Shown here: in pieces, positions 23,157-35,405 of the stretch
How positions within the stretch are numbered: position 1 is the first letter of the stretch
How the letters are laid out: each line of letters begins with the position of its first letter
Source: Sophora flavescens
Lineage: Eukaryota; Streptophyta; Magnoliopsida; Fabales; Fabaceae
Reading direction: 5' to 3'
Assembly (NCBI GenBank): GCA_030762895.1
Contig: CM061070.1
Location: forward strand, 31,213,652 to 31,277,651
DNA: 64,000 bases
Made by a program: the position numbers and the translations under genes
Notes under the pieces: model-generated
Databases searched by the model: none
Seen by the model: only the letters and a program-made list of their open reading frames with translations
What the model was told of the DNA's origin: nothing

Positions 23157-23475
23157 CCTCAACCCCGAGCACGGTCGTGCACCTTACTAAGGTCTTTAAC
23201 TTAGCGTCTCTGTGACACGGTCTCCCTTTGAGCACGGTCGTGCTCCCTATTGAGCACGACTGTGCCTGTGACTTAGACAGCCACAAGATACGTGCCTCAA
23301 GCATGGGCGTGCTGGACATGAGCAAGGCCGTGCTCATGTACCAGAAAGGGATTTTAAGCCTAGAAATCCCACTTAGTCCTTCAATAACAACTATAAGCTA
23401 AGTCCTAAGGCTTTAACTAATAAACAAGCATGCATATAACACATAGAAGCGCTTAACGAAAAATAGGGTGTTACA

Positions 23476-23487
23476 ATTCCACCCCTT
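23476..23487 (-). promoter_or_regulatory. Polypurine tract of chromovirus A
   Basis: ATTCCACCCCTT on the plus strand, AAGGGGTGGAAT on the element's strand, next to the LTR start TGTAACACCC. Confidence 0.8.
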
Positions 23488-23498
23488 TATAAAAATTT

Positions 23499-24817
23499 CT
23501 AGTCACCTCGATTGAAAAGGTGCGAGTACGCTTCCATCATCTTGCTTTCCAGCTCCCATGTAGCACTTTCCTCAGTAGCCCCACTCCAAACAACTTTGAC
23601 CAAAGGAATCTCCTTGCCTCTTAGCTGCTTCACCCTCCTATCCTCGACTAGAAGGGGTAATACCTAAAAAATTAAGTTCTCTTTTAACTTAATCGTGTCG
23701 TCCTACGATCATGAATATACTTTCGAAGTTGAGACACATGAAAAACATTATGAATGTTGGACAAGAGCGGTGGAAAGGCTATTTGGTAGGCGACTTCGCC
23801 GACTTTTTTCAGAATTTGGTAAGGACCAATGAATCTAGGAGTAAGTTTCCTTGCTTTCATTCCTCTACATACCCCAGTTGTCGGGGTAACTCTCAAGAAC
23901 ACATGATCACATTCCTGGAATTTGAGCGCCTTCCTCCTTTTGTCATGGTAGCTTTTTTTCCTACTTTGTGCCACTTTCATCTTTTCCTGAATCATCCTCA
24001 CTTTTTATGTGGTTTCTTGCACTATCTAAGGTCCTAGCACCACATTGTCACCAGGTTCATTCCAACATAAGGGTGTCCTACATCTCCTCCCATAAAGAGC
24101 TTCATAACGTGTCATCCCAATACTGGAATGGAAACTAGTATTGTTGGTGAACTCTATCAGGGGCAAAAACTTGTCCCAACCACCAGACTGTTCTAGCACA
24201 CGAGCTCTAAGCAAGTCCTCTAAGGACTGGATGGTTCTCTCAGATTGACCATCAGTCTGTGGGTGATAAACTGAACTAAGTCTAAGCTTTGTTCCTAAGG
24301 CCTTTTGCAAACTATTCCAAAACCTAGAGGTAAATCTAGGGTCTCTATCTGACACTATGCTAGAGGGTACACCATGTAGCCTAATTATCTCTTTGATGTA
24401 CAGCTTGGCTAACTTCTCTAAGGGATATTCCAAATTCATAGGGATGAAATGGGCAGACTTAGTCAACCTATCAACAACAACCCAGATCGCCTCATAACAT
24501 AACCACCGAGTCCTAGGGAGTCCAGACACAAAATCCTTGGAGATATCATCCCATTTCCATTCTGGGATACTTAAAGGTTGCAAATTTCCCGATGGCTTTT
24601 GGTGTTCTATCTTAGCCTTTTGGCACACTAAGCAACCATACACGAACTCGGCCACATCCTTTTTCATCCTAGGCGACCAAAACATGAGCTTAAGATCCTG
24701 GTACATTTTGGTGGCTCCTGGGTGCACACTCAGTCCACTCCTATGTCCTTCTTCAAGGATCAAATTCCTAAGCTCAGGAACATCTGGTATACAAACTCTA
24801 TACTTGAACCTCAAGAC
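23499..24817 (-). pseudogene. pol: Integrase and chromodomain of chromovirus A
   Basis: This is the 3' part of pol of A, on the minus strand. It has the HHCC zinc region (GHRSGLSVHPG...CLVCQKA) and an integrase core with all three acidic residues (WVVVDRLTKSAHF, VSDRDPRFTSRFW, HPQTDGQSERT). The GPY module follows (RKLTPRFIGPYQILKKVG, HNVFHVSQLRKY) and then a chromodomain (VEDRRVKQLRGKEIPLVKVVW...ATWELESKMMEAY) ending at TAG 23499-23501. Stops break it near 24002-24026 and between GPY module and chromodomain (about 23665). At 24817 it is cut by the 3' LTR of copia H; its upstream continuation (RNase H) is now at 36709-37790 on the opposite strand. Confidence 0.9.
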
Positions 24818-25354
24818 TGAAGTTGACACAGGGAAACACAAGAAGGGGGGTTGAATTGTGTTTCTTAACAGTTTTTCGAAAAAGCCCTTTTCTCAAACCT
24901 TTTTGGAAGGAAACCAATATAAGTAACACACAAACAATAAAACCTTTTTAAAGAGTTAACAAACTTAGATTCATGTCCCCACAGTTAGTATAAATAAATA
25001 CTGTAAAAGGTAGGGAAAGAAGATTCACATAAGAGATTTATCCTGGTTCACTCTCTTCCAACTAAGAGCTACGTCCATTCCCTTCTACCTGAAGGTTTTT
25101 CTTCACTATTCTCCAAATAGATTACAAGTATTCAACACCTCTTTAGGCTACAAGTATTATTTCTCTACCAAGCCTCTTCAGGCTCTAACTCTAACAAAGA
25201 GATTTACAAATTTTGATCTAAGCACTCACTAAGTGTGAGAATGTGAAAGTTTAAGATCAGTTCAGATTACAAGTAAACTTGTTCAAGAGATTTCAGCAGA
25301 GTTTTGGCACTTTTTAATATCATAGCTTTTATTTCTTTCACTGGGGTTCATCCA

Positions 25355-25364
25355 GTATTTATAG
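25355..25364 (-). promoter_or_regulatory. TATA box of the H 3' LTR
   Basis: GTATTTATAG on the plus strand is CTATAAATAC on the element's strand, identical to the 5' LTR copy at 38731. Confidence 0.65.
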
Positions 25365-25620
25365 AAGGAGAGCTTTGCTGTCTTGAACTTCTTCTACGGT
25401 CTTCAAATTGTATCCTTTTAGACATAGCATTAAATGCTAGGATCCGTTGAGACTGATAACTTGATATGCTTCATGGAGAAGTGCTCTTGTTTATCAGAGG
25501 AATGCTCAAAGTAGAAATGTCACTTCTCTGTTGTACCGAAGGTTACTTTCTAACTTTCCTTCTTTGTACTTGGTTTAAACTTTACAGCAATATAGGTGAC
25601 AGAGTGCAAAGGTTTATGTT

Positions 25621-27441
25621 TGTTGTTTTGGCTTCAATGACTCAAGAGGGGGGTGAATTGAGTCTTCTTAAAATATTTCCCTCTTAAAAACTTTCTACAA
25701 AACTTTTCAAATCAGAGTTGCGGATTTGTGACCTCAGGATCTTTTACAAAATCAATGAAGGGCTTATATAAAATCTTGAATAGAAGGTGATGAGGATAAG
25801 AAAGATTGATAACAAGTTATGCAAGTTTCAGATACAAGCATTAACAATCAAGAACAAACTTGTAGGTTTCAGTTTCAGTAATTAGTTCAGTTTCAGCAAT
25901 CAAGAATGGTTTTGATCAACTCAGTTTTGAACGAAGATAACACAGGCTTGATTACAATCACACTCAGGTTTCAATACAGTTTATACAGATTAAGAACATA
26001 AATTATATTGAACTTTAAACATCAAAATCATAGGTTCTTGATCATAAACAGAAAGTAAAGGAGTTTGAGTTTAGAGATACTACACAACCAAATTTATCCT
26101 AGTTCAGTCACCTCCACTGTGACCTACATCCAGTCCCCACTCCACCTGTGGGATTTCACACACTAACACACAAGCTTTACCAGGTAGCTTGAAAAACCTT
26201 TACACCACAGAGCACTCTTTCACCTCGAGATACCACACGCTTGTGAAGAGCCTCAATGTTCTTCCTTAGGGATACCTCACCCTAATCACTCAGAGAGACT
26301 CCCTCTCTCTTTACAATCGAAAAGTACAACAAAAGTTGATTCCTAACTCCCAATAGTCAGATAAACAAATTGAAGCACTTATGAGAACGAAACACTCTTT
26401 TCACAATAAGCTCAAGAAAGAAGATGAATGATATGTGTTCTGTTCTTATGATTGATATCGTTCGTTAAAAAGTGTTCCTTTGATCCCTCTTTATATAGAA
26501 AACAAGTTATAGTCGTTGGGATCAATCAAAACAGATTTGGATCTGATTAACAAAATATGTTTTCTTGATTCTGGTTCTTGAAATAAGATTCTGATAGTTC
26601 TTATAGAATTCGCGTCCATCTTGAAAATAACCGCATCCATCTAGCCATTAAGGTTTTACATTCGGACGGGCTAGTAGACGAGCTCCATATGCCACGTCAT
26701 TGGACGGATCTTCTCATTAAGATCTTAGCAAGTCCAAAGACATGTGTGGACGAGCGCTTCTATCACTTTAGTGGACGAGCACTTCTATTACTTTAGTGGA
26801 CGTGCGCTTGTATCACTTTAGTGGACGAGCACTTCTGTCACTTTAGTGGACGAGCGCTTCTTTCACTTTAGTGGACGAGCGCTTGTATCACTTCAGTGGA
26901 CGAGCACTTCTGTCACTTCAGTGGACTAGCGCTTCTGTCACTTATGTTGGACGAGCGCTTCTGTCACTTCAGTGGACGAACGCTTCTATCACTTGTTGGA
27001 CGAGTGCTTCGATCACTTGTGTTTGGACGAGTGCTTGTATTACTTCAGTGTTGGACGAGCGCTTTGGACGAGCACTTCTTATTTCCAAAAATCATTTTCA
27101 TTAACGAAAACTTATTCCTTTTAATGCAGGTTATGAAAATTGATTTTCTTCATGCATCTTTTTAATTGAGCTTCTTTATGACAAAGAGATTTCTTTCTCT
27201 TACAGATCATCTAAGACTTAAATCTAATTTCTCCTTTAAGATCTTGTCTTGATGATTCCTTGATCTTTGTATTTGCTCTTTGATTCCTTCAAGTTCTTCC
27301 TTGAATGTTCTCCTTTAATTGCTGACTAAACTTGTTGATTACTGCTTGATATCTGTCTTTACAATTTGACACTAAAACACTTGCATACACATTAAGTTGT
27401 ATTTGTCATATATCAAAATCTCTAAGTCATTGAGTCTAACA
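25621..27441 (-). mobile_element. Solo LTR I, copia type
   Basis: This 1,821-bp unit reads TGTTAGACTCAATGACTTAG...AAAACAACA on the minus strand, with ATGTT on both sides (25616-25620, 27442-27446). Near its end it has CAATTCACCCCCCTC, the signature seen before copia LTR ends. TATA-like CTATATAAAG (minus strand, 26489-26498) and one CAAGTCCAAAGACATG (26729-26744) are present. It has no internal domain. A 25-bp tandem array fills 26746-27080. Confidence 0.92.
26746..27080. repeat. 25-bp tandem array in solo LTR I
   Basis: About 12 full units plus two partial ones, consensus GTGGACGAGCGCTTCTATCA followed by CTTTA. Units vary at a few positions (CGC/CAC, TTA/TCA), and the last ones lengthen by 2-3 bases. 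Unit length is not a multiple of three. The array includes the GGACGAGC word that is scattered singly in other copia LTRs here. Confidence 0.95.
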
Positions 27442-27604
27442 ATGTTCTCGATGGTACTATGTTTCTATTCTCAAGAAACAAAGTGTCATCAAATGAAGCA
27501 GTAAGTTAAAGTCATATATTCCTTTGAATTAAATATACAATCATTTGAAATAAATTTGCTTATACTAGACGGGTTCATTTTCAATAGCTAGTAGACGCGC
27601 AGGT

Positions 27605-30600
27605 TGAGACACCCCGTTGTGCCCCGGTGTTTTATTCGCTTAAAACCTTATTAATTAATTCCTTAATCGCGCGCTTAGCATGAAAAGTACGTAAAAATTT
27701 AAAACTTTATTTAAACAATCATATAACTTCTGCAAATTAAACACATCAAGGTTGTAATATATAAATACACACCTGTTTATTTATTACATTACCACAACAC
27801 TGTTGAGGGAATCCTCTCAGTATGATCCCTCACAGGCATCAACTTAAAATAACAGCCATACTTAGCGGAAACATATAAAAATACTCTTTCTTAGACACAC
27901 TGGCCATACTATCTATACTCTACTCGCCATGGATCACGGCTCGACCTCCAACGTCTGGTTCGTAAGGAGTTCCATCCAACTCCTCAGTAACCTCTGTTTC
28001 ATACAGAGCTCCGTCCAGCTCCTCAGCAACATAATCCTCCATTGGGTCTTCTAGTGTAAGTAAAGTAACCCACAAGAATACAAAAACATAGGGGATAAGA
28101 AGCAGTTCTATCATCAAAAAGCGGAAAAGAGTAATAGTAAATTATACAGTAATTGTCACAGACATAACATCATCCAACACCTAACTAACAAAGCATCCTC
28201 AATTTAATGTATCATCCTCTACCCCAAACTCATACAACTAGACTTTCATACTGACGTGGCCACCACAGATTTCTTTCACGCATTCCTCTCGGGAAATGTC
28301 AGTCAATTGTTCAAGCGACAGGTTCCAAATTCCCGGTGCACATTCTCTTCCATGGTGAGAACGCTCATGCAAAGCATGACACTATAGCTGCACGATGCTC
28401 CTGGTGCACACCCCATCCACTCCCGGGGGTGCTCAATGAAATTCAATGACACTATAGCTGCATAACCTATTTCTAAGGTGGAACGATCTAGCGAGAACTC
28501 TTGACCTTGTGTATTATATTACCAATACACGGTTGTGATCAACAACACCGACCTTGTGTATTATATTACCAATACACGTGAATCTCACCAACCCATTTTA
28601 ACAACATCCTAGTGCCTTAACCTTCCACTAGAACTCAACACATATTCTAGGTCACCATACCTCATTAAAATACATCATCTAGGTTAGGCACCTCTAAGTC
28701 ACCATTATTCTCACACCCAAAACAAACAACTATCTCTCGAACAACATATATATCTTTGCTTAAAATCCACTAAGCACAATATTAACAACCAGGCAGATCA
28801 TGCATACATAACATCAGAAATATTCAAACGCCACAATATATCACATAAGCAATTCCATAATAATCATAAATTCAATCAACCTCCGATAAGATAAAATCAT
28901 TCTAACGTCGATAAACCTACAATCCCCGAATCACCATTGGTTTAACAAAAGGTTTCGAATGGGATTTTGGTCTTGTCGATTACTCGACTACTAGTAGGGT
29001 TTAGGTCGCCCTACACAATTATCATATAATCTACTACTTATTGATTCCGACGATAGGTTGACTCTTTCCCCCACCTGAGTTAGCACCGGAATTTCGACTT
29101 CAACGATCCTCATTATCACACCACAGTTTAACAGTTTCTCCTTCAACCAAACAATACAACATAATTAATCAACAAAATCACTCTTAACCTAACTAGCTAG
29201 GTTTTGGCCTCCTAATTCAAAATAGGGTTAGGATTCTTTTCTCATTCCAAGCTTTTGGATTCTAGTTCCTATAGTCTTAGATAGCTTAGATAAATTATCA
29301 TAACTTGGAAATATTAACAAAATAATTTAATCTCCCTTTTAATTAAGTTTCGGCCTTAGTAAAATAGGCTAGGAAATTCATTTTGATTCAAGCTATTGGT
29401 TTTAGATTACATAGATACTTAAGAGTATTAACCAATCATTAGAATTCATTAAATTAACAAAATCTATAAACTCCTAAACCCTAGATTTTCGGCCAACACC
29501 GTAAAATTAGGATAGAAATATTTGTTGAAGTTAAGCTCTTAGATTATAACCATATAGGTATTAGAGAGCATGATACAAGTGTTAGAATTGAGTAATGACA
29601 CAAAAACTTCACACTCACTTTCTCACCTAGGTTTGGCCAAGAATGGTTAATAGGTAAGGAAAATGACTTTGATCACATGATTTTGGATAATGAAAGTAGG
29701 GATCATATCTAGCTCATAGAAATTGGTTTCACATTTTTATGATTTTTGTACAATTTTCTAGAATTATTACAAGTTCTAGATCTAGAAATGGAAAACTATG
29801 AAATATGAAGAACAAAATCTTAAACAAGAGATGAGATGATCATGTTACCTCAAGTTAGGAAAGTAGAAGAAGAATAGATGATGATCCTGGCAAGCTTTGT
29901 AATGGAATCACTTGGAGCTCTTGAAGAATGAAAATGGAGTTTAAGTGTTTTTGGTGGAGAAATGAAGAAGATGAAGAAGATGAGTGAAATGGGGAGGGAG
30001 GCCACGGTTTGGGGGGTATATATAGGAGTAATCTTATGCCTTGTTTGGTTTATTAAGCTTAGATTAATAGCTTTTAGGAATATTTAATTAATATAAGCTT
30101 AACCATAGTTAATAATTAACTTAACTAAGGTTACCTTGCTAACTAAGGTTAATTAATATGTGGCTCACATTTAGTGGAGGGTGTGGCTGATTTTGGACCA
30201 CATAAACTAACCATGGTTCCTTGACCATGGTTAAAATCTAACTTAACTTTGGTTAGGTTAAGCTAAAAGGGCATTTTGGTCATTTCACCTAAATTTACAT
30301 TTAATGCCTCATAAATGCTTGGTGAGTCATGGTGGTGACTCACCCCATGACTCAGCTCCTCCGGTGTCCGGTTTTGTCTCTGCACCTCCCTTCTCGACTC
30401 CGTCGGTTCCTCGATTAGGGTTTTACGCCAGTATAAAAGCGTAATATTTCGTTTTAGACTGAAAATTTTCAAACTAACCAAACTATTTGGAAATATGATT
30501 TAAATATAAACCATTTCGTTCACGAGTCAAAATTAGGTTTTCTAATCATTAAAATCTTACTGTCAGTGAAAATAACGCTTGTTTTCCGTTCGAACTTTCG

Positions 30601-30932
30601 TCAAAAGTCATCCGAATACACATAATATTTTATTTCTGATCAAAAATTTTGAAATTAGAATTCCTCACGGACAAAATATAAAAAATCTACAAATTTCAGT
30701 TTTCGGGTCAAATTAGGGTTTTCTGTTAGTATAAAAATTATACTGTCAGTTAAAAACGCAGACCGGTTTCCGTCTGAGTTTTAAACCCAAATTTTAACCA
30801 GAGCTTCCTACCGTAGAGTAAGTTCTAGATATGATTTTGTTTTCTCCAAAATCATTCCCTAAGTCTCAAATAAAAATATAAATAAATATATTTTTACTGT
30901 TAAAACAACATAATTAAAAACAGCCTGTTACA
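27605..30932 (-). mobile_element. Solo LTR J, chromovirus-like
   Basis: This 3,328-bp unit starts TGAGACACCCCG and ends CCTGTTACA, flanked by CAGGT (27600-27604, 30933-30937). It is related along its length to solo LTR L and, more distantly, N. A TATA-like TATATATAGG lies at about 30016. The block around 28905-29090 (CGATAAACCTACAATCCCCG to CCCACCTGAG) is much better conserved with L (42280-42460) than the surroundings. Short frames inside (27920-28117, 30263-30481) are not supported as genes. Confidence 0.92.
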
Positions 30933-31461
30933 CAGGTCTTTGGACGTGCAAGTTTAACTTATCAGTAAGGCAGGCTCGTCTACTGATACTGCGTCTATAT
31001 GACTCTCGTATAGTTCCAAGTTTTGGACTTGGTGTTTTTCTGACTGATTCTTGATAAGTCGTCTACTGATGTGGCGTCAAGTATAACTTCTTGTCTGATT
31101 CAAGTCTTTGGACTTGTTGTTTTTATGGAAGTTATTTATTGGCTCGTCTACTACTCTTTCCTTAGACTTAGATGCTCCTCTAGCGTCTATTACCTTAGCC
31201 AATTTTTAAGGCCTCGTTCGGCGATAACTTTATAGACTCAGAATTTTAACAAGGTTTTGAAGATTTGTCTAGAGGTTGAGAAATTTGACCCGATACAGCA
31301 ACTGTATATATATTTCCTCAACTAAGCAAAACTTAGTAATCCTACAAGCTTTCAATCAAACAAGTTAGATCTTTGACACTACTTTGCCATACAAATTTAA
31401 CCTTGTTGTTAACATAAAAACTTAAGAGATTATTTAAGCCAAAACCACTTTGGTTCTAACA

Positions 31462-31880
31462 ATCTCCCCCTTTTTGACGATGATAGAAACCAATTAAATT
31501 TGAGTGAGCAAAGTATAAGAGAGCTATAGAGGCTCCCCCTAAGAAAAAGCATACAAACTTAATAAAAATCAAACACTAGGTAGAAAGCATTGAAAAATAA
31601 ATACTAACACAGCAACACAGTATCAGAACTAACACAACAACACAGTATCAGAGCAGATAACTATTGGATCAAACATATTATCAGATAGTCATAAAAACAT
31701 GCATCATATCAGATAGATAGCAGTTTAATCAAATATGCATATGCAGAAGATACTTAGATAACAATTGATTTTATAAATTTAATTCTCTCTTCCTTTTTCC
31801 CCCTTTTTTGTCATCAGACAAAAAGGAAACAGGAGTGGACCATCATTGTCAGTATAACAAGACAAAAGATAAAAGATAAT
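31462..31880 (-). promoter_or_regulatory. 3' untranslated part of H with two polypurine tracts
   Basis: Directly beside the LTR (31462-31477) the element's strand reads CAAAAAGGGGGAGAT. A second tract, AAAAAAGGGGGAAAAAGG, lies about 330 bp upstream (31792-31809). More than one polypurine tract before the 3' LTR has been described for Sireviruses. No gene is seen in this stretch. Confidence 0.7.
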
Positions 31881-34848
31881 CTAAGATGGGGGTGGAGGAG
31901 GTTGAGGAGGATTAAGATTTGGAGGAGGTGGAGGTGGTTGAACTTGTTGACCCTGATTTTGTTGATAACTGGTGATCAGTTGAATCATTTGACTCAGAAG
32001 AGCATTAGTAGGTGCCAGCTGCTTTGCCACTTGAGCTTCAATTTTCTTCTCCAAAATCTCATCCAGGTCTGGTGGCAAAGAAGATCTGGAGCTTTCAGCA
32101 GTAGCATGCATATTGCCTTAACCTGGTAGAATACTCAGAGCTTGAGAGTGTTGGAGTTCTTCGTGAGGATGAACAACTGCCAGGGCTAATGGTTGTGAGG
32201 AATGCTTCCCAGAAGTACCTTGTCTGCTTGCAGACTCTGCAACTTCTTCATTCACAGCCTTAGACTGAACAGCTTCTTGATCCATGTCTGGTCCTCCAAC
32301 AACTATCTCTTCAATATGCTCAAATGATGCTTCAGCATCTTGTGGAGAGGGTGCAGGGTAGGCAAGTCAGGAGCCCAGTGGACAGGATCTTCCTCATAAA
32401 GAGGACTGATCAGAGGTATGCCAATGGTGTCCTCATTAATAGTGGGAGTGGCTCTCTTGTCATCTTCACTCAATCTAGAGAAGGATGCTTCCCTACTGCA
32501 TATCTGAATATGACAAGCCCAGAAGCCTCTAGCACCAAAGTTTGTTCTCTTGTCCTCATTCTCATTCTCTTCCAGCAAAAACTTCAACATCTCTTCAGCA
32601 ATCAAGGGATCATCACTGGCTTCAAGCAGACAGGAGCTATCAACAAGCATTTTCTTTGTCTTTATTCTATACTTAGCATCCTTGTCTTTATTTAAATCTA
32701 TCATATTTAATCTGGGACAGATCAAGGGAGGTCTCACTCCAATTCTAGTTTTCTGGGAGGAATGGTACAACCATGTAGGTGGAACAAAGTTGGCAGCTCT
32801 AATGTACCTTGGCAGTTCAATTTCTGCCTTCAGATGGGCATACATGATGTGATCTACCACATCTGCAGCACTGCCATACTCCCTTGGATGCACGAAACTC
32901 TTCCACTTGGTGTTCTTGTCCAGGATGAAGTTCTCTCTGCCATAGGTTCTGGATCTCCGGCACTCAATGTATTTAAAAGCAGCTTTGAGTGGGTTTGTAC
33001 TCCATACAGGAATGATATGCTTGTCTACACCATCAGTGTGAGACTTGAAGGGTGGGAATTTGATAAGGTTAGGGTAGATTTTTCTGGCTGGAAATTTCTT
33101 TTGTGCAAGGTGAAAGATAAGAGGTCCATGAGCATTATATAAAGCAGATGGAAGAGGACCATCTTCTTCATAGGGGATAGGTGTATGCCATGGGGTATAT
33201 ATGGGTTCAGGCTCATATTCATACTCTGGTAAGGGGTAGAATGGTCTGGTTGATTTAGGTTCTGGTTGGTGAGTATGGTAGAGGATTCTCCAATCTCTCT
33301 TGACTTTGACTAAGCTCTGAGCTTTGCCATCATATAAGATTGAAGGGTCGGTGTAAGGGAAAGTGACCTTGGGGATTTTGGGAAATGGTGCACCAGGATT
33401 GATCCCTACATCATCTGGTTGGTTAAACCAAGGATCATCAGCAGGTATTATGGGTTGAAATTGAGGTCTTGTTGGTGAGGTTTGGATAGGTGAGTGGACA
33501 AGTGAGTATTGGGGTGAGACTGTGTGTTGGGGTGACGATTGTGATTCAGTTATAGGTTGTGGTGGAAGTGTTTGTACATGTTTGTCAGGGTGAGGTGTTG
33601 GTTGTGATGGAGGTGACATAGATGGTGCAGCAGCATTATCATTAAAACTTTCAATCAAGGCATCAATTGCTAATTGAACAGGATCGTTAGCAGGGATGTT
33701 TACCTCAGAAGTCATAACAGACTTAGCTCTTCTTTGAGGTTGTTGTCTTGTCCTTGTTGGGGCAGCAGCAGCAACAACAATCTTTTGCTTCTTCAACACA
33801 ACACCAATTGGGGCATTATCCTCATCATCTTCATCCTCATTGTCAGACAGGACTATCTTCCTAGTTCTCTTCTGTGTTGGAATAGGTTAAGGTGCATCAG
33901 TACTGGATTCCCTGATGACAATACCTGTAGCAGTAGACGGCTTCTTGGCAACAGGTTTCTTGGCTCTAGTGGTTTTTCTTCCAACAGTTTTCCTCTTCAG
34001 TCCAAGGGTCTCAGCATTGTTGAGCTATATATGTTCTTCCTTTATCTTCAGCCTCTCTTCTTCCTTAGCCAATTCCACTTGAGCAACAGTGCCCAGTTTC
34101 GTATTGGTCAGGTTCACCTTGCCAAAGACCATGGCAGACATGCCCTTCTCCTTGAGAATCATAGCTTGTTCCTCAGGGGTCTTAGCTTCCAGATTGGCAT
34201 AAATATGTTGAGCTTTGAGGATCTTTGACAACAAGTGACAAAATGGAATTGCAGTTGCTTTCTCCTTGTGAGTGACATATTCTCTGAATCTTCCAAAGAG
34301 AATACGTGGAAGACTGACCTTGGTCTCTGTCATCAGATGGTAAAGGCAGAATTTGTGCAATGCGGAAAGATTGTCCTTTGACACAGCCTTGTGAAGACTG
34401 TCTTGTTCAAAATCTGATGAAGGATTCGAACCTCATCCTTCATCTCCAGAGCTTTCCATGAATGAGTTCTAACCTTGTCAGACCTCATCATAAGTGAAGC
34501 AATAACCTCCGATCCTCATAAATCTTGTTCCCAAGTGTCGGAGGTGATTAACCCTTCCTGGGCACATTTGATAGCAGTAGCAATAGCAGCTTCAAAGACA
34601 ACCACCCTTGTCCCCAAAATAGTACCAGAGACTTCAGTATCTGTAACTTGGGGTTTTCTCCAGAAGGCTCTTATCAAGTCTGGATACACCGAGACCTTCT
34701 CGACGAAGAGACCATCCCAACCAGCAGCATTAATGTATTTGCTTACATCCACATTGTAGTCCTTCAAATTCCCAAACTTGAAGTGATACTTGATGCTAAT
34801 ATTCAGCTTGGTGACATCATAGGTTGAAACAGTTGTTGAGGAAGCCAT
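31881..34848 (-). pseudogene. Third ORF of Sirevirus H (env-position protein), broken
   Basis: Starting at ATG 34848, about 440 bp after pol, fragments in three frames form one former protein of roughly 950-1000 residues. The N-terminal 110 residues (MASSTTVS..., GNLKDYNVDVSKYINAAGWD, FWRKPQVTD) match the ORF beginning at 63630 in M. An alpha-helical middle (34025-34384) and a lysine/arginine-rich stretch (KRKTVGRKTTRAKKPVAKK) follow. A long proline- and serine-rich part comes next (32303-33799), then a short coiled coil with a polyproline tail ending at TAG 31881-31883. Frame breaks lie near 34450 and 32200, stops near 34027 and 33889. Sireviruses such as SIRE1 have an extra 'envelope-like' ORF here; I see no convincing signal peptide or membrane span, so the function is unknown. 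Confidence 0.72.
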
Positions 34849-35291
34849 TGTTGATGTTTGAAGGTTAGGGTTTGGAAACAGAGAACTCGAAGGTTTCAGA
34901 AGCAAGGGATTGTGAAAGGTTTCTCAGAGGGAAAAGGATTTACTTAATAAGGTTTCGAATGTGAAAGGTTTTTCCTTGAAAATAAATCAAAAATAAATGA
35001 AAGATGTGTTAAGAGACATGCAATGAATGCTGACACGGTGCAGGTTTTTCGAAACTATAAAAAGTAAATGATGGGATTGATGGAAGTAACTGACTCAGCA
35101 AAGAGAATTTAATTAAATATGCCTTGGAGACAAAATAAATGCAAATAAATTATAGATAGCACAGACGAGTCAGATAAGAGCATGCAGACAGTCAATGGAC
35201 ACGAAGCTTATTGGACGCACACTTAACATGCATTGGACGCATTAAGCAATAGACATGCATGCAGTAGACGCAATAAACATTAGACGCGCAA
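34849..35291 (-). other. Spacer between pol and third ORF of H
   Basis: No gene is seen. It is rich in GCGTCTA/GCGTCCA words, such as GCGTCTAATG and TGCGTCCAATG. The comparable spacer in M (63131-63629) has the same words. Confidence 0.6.
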
Positions 35292-35405
35292 TCAATCCAC
35301 ACACTTGTTAAGATTCTTTCTAATAAAGATGAATCTGTCCTCAACAAGAGGTTTAGTAAAGATATCTGCTCATTGATGGTCAGTATCTACAAATTGTATA
35401 TCAAT
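35292..35405 (-). pseudogene. pol: Last codons of pol of H, left of the inversion
   Basis: The minus strand encodes IDIQFVDTDHQ*ADIFTKPLVED and ends NKCVD-TGA (35292-35294), the C-terminus of copia RNase H (compare 63015-63130 in M). The missing upstream part ends at 47296 on the plus strand (RDYVQKGVI). ATTG is present at both broken ends. A stop replaces the Trp of HQWADIF. Confidence 0.88.

Larger units (their letters stand above)
20889..23475 (-). mobile_element. 3' LTR of chromovirus A
   Basis: The LTR is 2,587 bp, starting TGTAGCTCCCTCTACCCC (mutated from TGTGACACCCTCTACCCC at 49397) and ending GGGTGTTACA. It matches the 5' LTR at 49397-50253 over their shared part, including an expanded TA microsatellite. 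It interrupts LTR G, so A is younger than G. It holds several AGCACG..CGTGCT palindromes (22100-22260, 23168-23340). Candidate TSD CTTCA (20884-20888) cannot be confirmed because the other end of A is disrupted. Confidence 0.88.
24818..31461 (-). mobile_element. 3' LTR of Sirevirus H, carrying two solo LTRs
   Basis: On the minus strand it starts TGTTAGAACCAAAGTGG (31461) and ends ...GTGTCAACTTCA (24818). Removing solo LTR I with its TSD (1,826 bp) and solo LTR J with its TSD (3,333 bp) leaves 1,485 bp, matching the 1,487-bp 5' LTR at 37791-39277. Next to it, AAGAC (24813-24817, GTCTT on the element's strand) pairs with GTCTT 37786-37790 as the TSD of H. The LTR parts are 24818-25620, 27447-27604 and 30938-31461. 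The inverted repeat CAAGTCTTTGGACTTG lies at 31100-31115. Confidence 0.93.

Noticed and set aside
22794..23337. Frames encoding long IYIYIY peptides on both strands
   Set aside because: They are translations of the (AT)n microsatellite inside LTR A; no start context or family.
26746..27080. Possible CRISPR-like array of 25-bp units
   Set aside because: Units are directly adjacent without spacers and lie within a plant LTR; a minisatellite.
31441..31480. Possible centre of a giant hairpin between oppositely oriented H LTRs (24818-31461 and 37791-39277)
   Set aside because: The inverted arrangement is explained by the inversion; no reason to infer a functional hairpin, although it could give double-stranded RNA if both strands were read through.
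32324..34228. Plus-strand frames of 100-184 codons opposite the third ORF of H
   Set aside because: They are antisense shadows of the proline-rich coding sequence; no recognisable domain.
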